From contig JAFXBG010000009.1 in NCBI GenBank assembly GCA_017521925.1, forward strand, positions 1 to 64,000: a stretch of 64,000 bases of DNA. Direction: 5' to 3'. A model generated the notes under the pieces. It had not been told where the DNA came from, ran no database searches, and was given only the letters and a program-made list of their open reading frames with translations. This stretch comes from Clostridia bacterium (GTDB lineage: Bacteria; Bacillota; Clostridia; Oscillospirales; Acutalibacteraceae). Each line of letters starts with the position of its first letter. Positions within the stretch are counted from its first letter, which is position 1. This document shows, piece by piece, positions 60,615 through 64,000 of this stretch. The position numbers and the translations under genes were made by a program.

Positions 60615-61451
60615 ATGCCAAACAAAGCTTATCTTGAAATTACAAATGTATGTAACCTTAGTTGCAGTTTTTGTCATGGAACAATACGCGAGCCAAAGTT
60701 TATTTCTGTAGAGGAATTTAAAGTTGCCGCAAAAAAGCTGAGAGTTTTTGCGGATTTTTTATATTTTCATCTTTTGGGTGAGCCGCTTTTGCACCCCGAT
60801 TTGGCTGAGTTTTTTGAAATTTCGGAAGAACTGGGCTTTAAGGTCAACCTTACAACCAACGGTACCTTGCTTAACGAAAGGGCAGAGGTGCTTTTAAGTG
60901 CAAAACCATTGAGAAAGGTCAGTGTTTCTCTGCATTCATACGAAGTTAATTCTATAGGGATGAGTCTTGATGATTACCTTGAAAATTGTTTTGACTTTTG
61001 CAAAAAGGCAGCCGAAAATAAAAAGATTGCCGTAATGCGTCTTTGGAATAAGGGTGGATTTGACAGCCTTAATAATGAGATATTAGATAAAATGCATAAA
61101 GCTTTTGAGGGTGATTGGCAGGAGCTATATTCGGGTTATAAACTTCAGGAGTATGTGTTTTTAGAGTGGGGCGAGCTTTTTGACTGGCCCGATAAAAAGG
61201 CTGAGGACATAGGCGGTAATCATTCCTGTTACGGACTTCGTGACCAAGTGGGAGTCCTTTGTGACGGAACGGTTGTACCTTGTTGCCTTGATGCCGAAGG
61301 CACAATAAACTTAGGCAATATTTTTGAAAAAGACCTTGAGGATATCCTTAATTCGGAGCGAGCTGAAAACTTAAAGAAATCATTCCAGACCCGAAACGTT
61401 ACGGAAGATTTGTGCAGACGTTGCGGTTATGCAAAAAGGTTTGTAAAATAA
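60615..61451 (+). CDS. Radical SAM/SPASM domain protein (short)
   Basis: 278 residues. VCNLSCSFCHG (CxxxCxxC at about residues 12-19) begins the radical SAM core and HLLGEPLLHPD follows as in many family members. A C-terminal SPASM-like Cys set (VVPCCLDAEG, LCRRCGYAKRF) indicates auxiliary clusters. The substrate is unknown and no peptide gene was noticed near it. GAGGT at the end of the pyrophosphatase-like gene is its ribosome binding site, implying translational coupling. Confidence 0.8.
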   Translation: MPNKAYLEITNVCNLSCSFCHGTIREPKFISVEEFKVAAKKLRVFADFLYFHLLGEPLLHPDLAEFFEISEELGFKVNLTTNGTLLNERAEVLLSAKPLRKVSVSLHSYEVNSIGMSLDDYLENCFDFCKKAAENKKIAVMRLWNKGGFDSLNNEILDKMHKAFEGDWQELYSGYKLQEYVFLEWGELFDWPDKKAEDIGGNHSCYGLRDQVGVLCDGTVVPCCLDAEGTINLGNIFEKDLEDILNSERAENLKKSFQTRNVTEDLCRRCGYAKRFVK

Positions 61452-61455
61452 AACT

Positions 61456-61487
61456 AAGCCTCACCTTTGTGGTGAGGCTTTCATTTT
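61456..61487. terminator. Terminator between radical SAM and rmuC genes
   Basis: AAGCCTCACC pairs with GGTGAGGCTT around TTTGT, followed by TCATTTTT. Confidence 0.82.
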
Positions 61488-62743
61488 TAATCTTCATCTC
61501 CTAAAAGCGGCATATTTACTGAGAATGTCTCTATAGGAATATTATTGGTTTCTACCGCTTTCAGGTGGCGGTTGATTGCACGGGTACGGACACCTACCAG
61601 CTTATCAAGCTCAGAGTTTGCCTGCTCAAGACGTTTCTGGGTAGCATCAATAACATCGCCGAATTTTTCAAATTCATTCTTAACAGAGCCAAGTACCTTC
61701 CAGACTTCGGCACTGCGTTTCTGAACTGCCAAAGTTTTAAAGCCCATTTGCAGTGAATTTAAAAGTGCCGCCATTGTGCTGGGGCCTGCAAGGTTTACCT
61801 TATACTCACGTTGTAAAACCTCAATCATACCGCGGTTGACTGCTTCGCAGTATAGTCCTTCTGTAGGTAAAAACATAATGGCAAATTCGGTGGTGTAGGG
61901 TGGCTCTATGTACTTGTCGTGGATATCCTTTGCCTCTTTTTTAAGAGTTGTTAAGAGAAGTTTTGCGGCTGCTTCAACCTGTGCGGTGTCTGCACTTTCG
62001 TAAGCATTTTGCAGTGCCATATAGGTGTCGGCAGGGAATTTTGAGTCTATAGGCAGATAGATGAAACCGTCATCTTCTGCAGGAAGCTTAACGGCAAACT
62101 CAACTCTTTCTGTGCCTTTGGATTTGGTAACAACATTTTCTTCATACTGCTCAGTGGCTAAAATTTCTTTAAGAATAGCACCAAGCTGAATTTCGCCTAA
62201 GATTCCTCTTGTTTTAACATTTGAAAGCACCTTTTTCAGGTCGCCGACTCCTACCGCAAGGTTCTGCATTTCGCCCAGACCCTTGTAAACTTGCTCCAGC
62301 CTTTCGTTAACCAGGCCGAAGGATTGCTGCATAGTGCTTTCCAAAGTTTTCTGAAGCTTTTCGTCAACTGTTTTACGCATTTCGTCAAGCTTTTTGTTGT
62401 TATCTTCCTGAATGTAAGAAAGCTGAGTGGAAACAGTTTTGCGGATGTTGTCAAGCTTTTGCTCGTTTTCTAAGGAAAATGTCTTGAAACGATTCTCAAG
62501 GTTAGCCATATTCTGACTTTGGCTTAAGTTAATCATTTCACCCATATTTTTTATGGAAGCTTGTGTAGAACTTGCAAGCTCCTGACGTAAGACGGCGGCA
62601 TCAGCCTTTGCATCTTCACGGATTTGCTGACGTAAGTCGCCGCCCTCACTCTTTTTCTTCGAGTTAAGTATAATAAGAACAATCGCAACTATCAGAAGTA
62701 TGATTTGTATAATTGCAACGGAAAGTAGAAGTATATTTTCCAT
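61487..62743 (-). CDS. rmuC: DNA recombination protein RmuC
   Basis: 418 residues. One N-terminal membrane helix (about residues 5-26), then a long coiled coil (about 35-160, heptad-like NMGEMINLSQSQNMANLENR), then the nuclease-like RmuC domain with GILGEIQLGAILKEIL, LPIDSKFP and FLPTEGLYCEAVNRG. In E. coli RmuC limits inversions at short inverted repeats. AAGGAG precedes the ATG. Confidence 0.95.
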   Translation of the reverse strand: MENILLLSVAIIQIILLIVAIVLIILNSKKKSEGGDLRQQIREDAKADAAVLRQELASSTQASIKNMGEMINLSQSQNMANLENRFKTFSLENEQKLDNIRKTVSTQLSYIQEDNNKKLDEMRKTVDEKLQKTLESTMQQSFGLVNERLEQVYKGLGEMQNLAVGVGDLKKVLSNVKTRGILGEIQLGAILKEILATEQYEENVVTKSKGTERVEFAVKLPAEDDGFIYLPIDSKFPADTYMALQNAYESADTAQVEAAAKLLLTTLKKEAKDIHDKYIEPPYTTEFAIMFLPTEGLYCEAVNRGMIEVLQREYKVNLAGPSTMAALLNSLQMGFKTLAVQKRSAEVWKVLGSVKNEFEKFGDVIDATQKRLEQANSELDKLVGVRTRAINRHLKAVETNNIPIETFSVNMPLLGDED

Positions 62744-62832
62744 ATTTATCAGCTCCTTTTTGTTATGTGTTTATGATAACACCGAGGAGCTTTTTTTGTC
62801 AACTCAGCACAGGGCGATAAAATGTACACTGC

Positions 62833-63756
62833 CTACGAAAATCTTGTGGCAATGTATTTTTCGCAGTTTTCGGGGGAGTATTGGAATTCGTCAATGTGCT
62901 TCCCGTGGTAAAAGTATTTTGGAAACTGCGGTGCATAATTTCCCTCAAAGGTTTCCACGATAATCAGCTTTACTTTCATTTTCTGGGGGATAATACTTTT
63001 TATGTACACACTTGCCTGCTGACCTACTTTAATACCGTCTTTGCATTCTGCAAGACCTGCAAGGTTGGGGCTGAGTTCTACAAAGGCACCGTAGCTTTCT
63101 ACTGAGCGTACAATGCCTGCCACGGTTTCACCCGGTGAAAACATATCTGCGTTTTCCTGCCAGGTGCCCAAAAGCTCTTTGTGGCTCAGGGTGATTCTGC
63201 CGTTTTCTATGGATTTGATAACGGCTTTTACATTCATACCAACCTCAAATCGTTCTCTGGGATGCTCTATGCGGGATACGGAAATTGTATCAATTGGCAT
63301 TAACGCCACAATTCCGCATCCTATGTCGGCAAATGCACCGAAAGTTTCAAGATGGGTGATGCGTGCATCTACAATATCTCCGCAGGAAAGAGATGATACG
63401 AAATCCTGCATACATCTTCTCTGAGCTTTTTCCCGTGAAAGCAGTGCTACGGTCTGACCGCCTGCATCTCTGTCAAAGCCGGTTATTACAAAGCTTACAG
63501 GGCGGTTAACCCGTGATATCACTGCGATATCACGCACCTTGCCCTCTTTAATGCCTATGGCACCTTCTTTTCGGGGAATAATACCCTTGATGCACCCAAG
63601 GTCAACAGTCAGGTTGTGGTTAGAATCACAGACGGTTGCTCTTGCTTCTAAGATTTTTTGTTCTCTGTAAGCCTCTGTAAGGTTTGTTATACTCTGCATA
63701 TACATGGTGTTTGTGTCCTCTTCTATAAGACAACCCTCGGGTAAAAAGTCACTCAT
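62833..63756 (-). CDS. S1 RNA-binding domain protein
   Basis: 307 residues. At least two S1 motifs are present: ITHLETFGAFADIGCGIVAL (about 135-200) and VRSVESYGAFVELSPNLAGL (about 210-280), joined by GRITLSHKELLGTW as in ribosomal protein S1. An N-terminal region (VDLGCIKGIIPRKEGAIGI) resembles a degenerate third S1 unit. It is shorter than classical S1 and more like the Firmicute S1-like protein whose role in translation is debated. GGAGG precedes the ATG. Confidence 0.87.
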   Translation of the reverse strand: MSDFLPEGCLIEEDTNTMYMQSITNLTEAYREQKILEARATVCDSNHNLTVDLGCIKGIIPRKEGAIGIKEGKVRDIAVISRVNRPVSFVITGFDRDAGGQTVALLSREKAQRRCMQDFVSSLSCGDIVDARITHLETFGAFADIGCGIVALMPIDTISVSRIEHPRERFEVGMNVKAVIKSIENGRITLSHKELLGTWQENADMFSPGETVAGIVRSVESYGAFVELSPNLAGLAECKDGIKVGQQASVYIKSIIPQKMKVKLIIVETFEGNYAPQFPKYFYHGKHIDEFQYSPENCEKYIATRFS

Positions 63757-63844
63757 TATAAACCTCCGCTTTATTTAGGTGTATTCATTCTTATGATGCT
63801 TTGCGGAAAGTTATGTGTATGACTTATGAAATTATTTGTAATAC

Positions 63845-63873
63845 TTGAAAAAACTGACAATAAAGGATATAAT
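63845..63873 (+). promoter_or_regulatory. Promoter of the terminal lipoprotein gene
   Basis: TTGAAA (63845-63850), 17 bases, TATAAT (63868-63873), 36 bases before the start codon. Confidence 0.6.
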
Positions 63874-63908
63874 TAAAATAATGTTTATAATAGGGAGGTA
63901 TATGTGTT

Positions 63909-64000
63909 ATGAACAGGCGAAAAATAATAGCCTTGGTATGCTGTGGGGCAATTGCTTTGTCTGTTATTTTAGGTGGTTGCGGAAAGAGTGACAGCACCCC
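63909..64000 (+). CDS. Lipoprotein, 5' fragment
   Basis: The frame runs off the right edge after 30 codons. It starts with basic MNRRKII, a hydrophobic stretch, and a lipobox ILGGC (Cys 24), then KSDSTP. This is a clear lipoprotein signal peptide; the mature protein is outside the window and cannot be named. GGGAGG precedes the ATG. Confidence 0.8.
   Translation, partial: MNRRKIIALVCCGAIALSVILGGCGKSDST

Overview
The window reads as an ordinary stretch of a moderately AT-rich, strictly anaerobic Firmicute of class Clostridia, most likely a gut Ruminococcaceae/Oscillospiraceae-type organism. The basis is type III glutamine synthetase, a trimeric electron-bifurcating [FeFe] hydrogenase, a secreted leucine-rich-repeat protein ending in a dockerin, single-chain glycyl-tRNA synthetase, Firmicute-style TPP and L10 leaders, strong GGAGG ribosome binding sites and occasional TTG/GTG starts. 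No species is claimed.

Layout. 0-4 kb: 3' end of an sfsA-like gene, glnN, and a membrane glycosyltransferase. 4-12 kb: one operon with a FakB-like fatty-acid-binding protein, FakA-like kinase, PlsY acyltransferase and a 1409-residue 2-hydroxyacyl-CoA dehydratase activase-type protein. 12-16 kb: two paralogous small membrane proteins and an ABC-2 exporter; the two units share an unusual promoter/operator architecture. 16-20 kb: a CAT-anticodon tRNA beside a duplicated tRNA 3' end, a DUF1015 protein, a radical SAM/SPASM enzyme, and thiT under a TPP riboswitch. 20-26 kb: pyrR, glyQS and the rpmG-secE-nusG-rplK-rplA-rplJ-rplL block with its autoregulatory leaders. 26-29.3 kb: an accessory segment in which two copies of a 66-residue protein gene, differing only at synonymous sites, bracket an XRE regulator and the dockerin protein.

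29.8-38.1 kb is one long minus-strand operon. The genes for the bifurcating hydrogenase subunits (hydC first, hydB and hydA last) enclose a regulatory-looking set: a hydrogenase-like protein with altered H-cluster motifs, two DRTGG proteins, two HATPase proteins, a PHP phosphoesterase and a small [2Fe-2S] protein. A Rex-like operator overlaps the promoter.

38.4-64 kb is mostly housekeeping: alr-polA-phosphatase-rimI-tsaD, GTP-type PEP carboxykinase, a transglutaminase-like lipoprotein, ruvX, an orphan zinc-binding lipoprotein, an acyl-CoA synthetase-like enzyme, a nucleotidyltransferase, cysK, a PlsC-type acyltransferase with a zinc ribbon, a GltS-type symporter, a threonine-aldolase-type enzyme, azlCD, a SanA-like protein, a GMP synthase lacking its glutaminase half, two tandem pyrophosphatases with a second radical SAM enzyme, rmuC, an S1-domain protein and the start of a lipoprotein.

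A family of about 70-bp repeats occurs three times in intergenic DNA (11.7, 12.0 and 22.3 kb). No CRISPR array, transposase, rRNA or prophage was seen. The most rewarding places for follow-up are the hydrogenase operon with its internal sensory module, the duplicated 66-residue gene, the dispersed repeat and the tRNA-end duplication.
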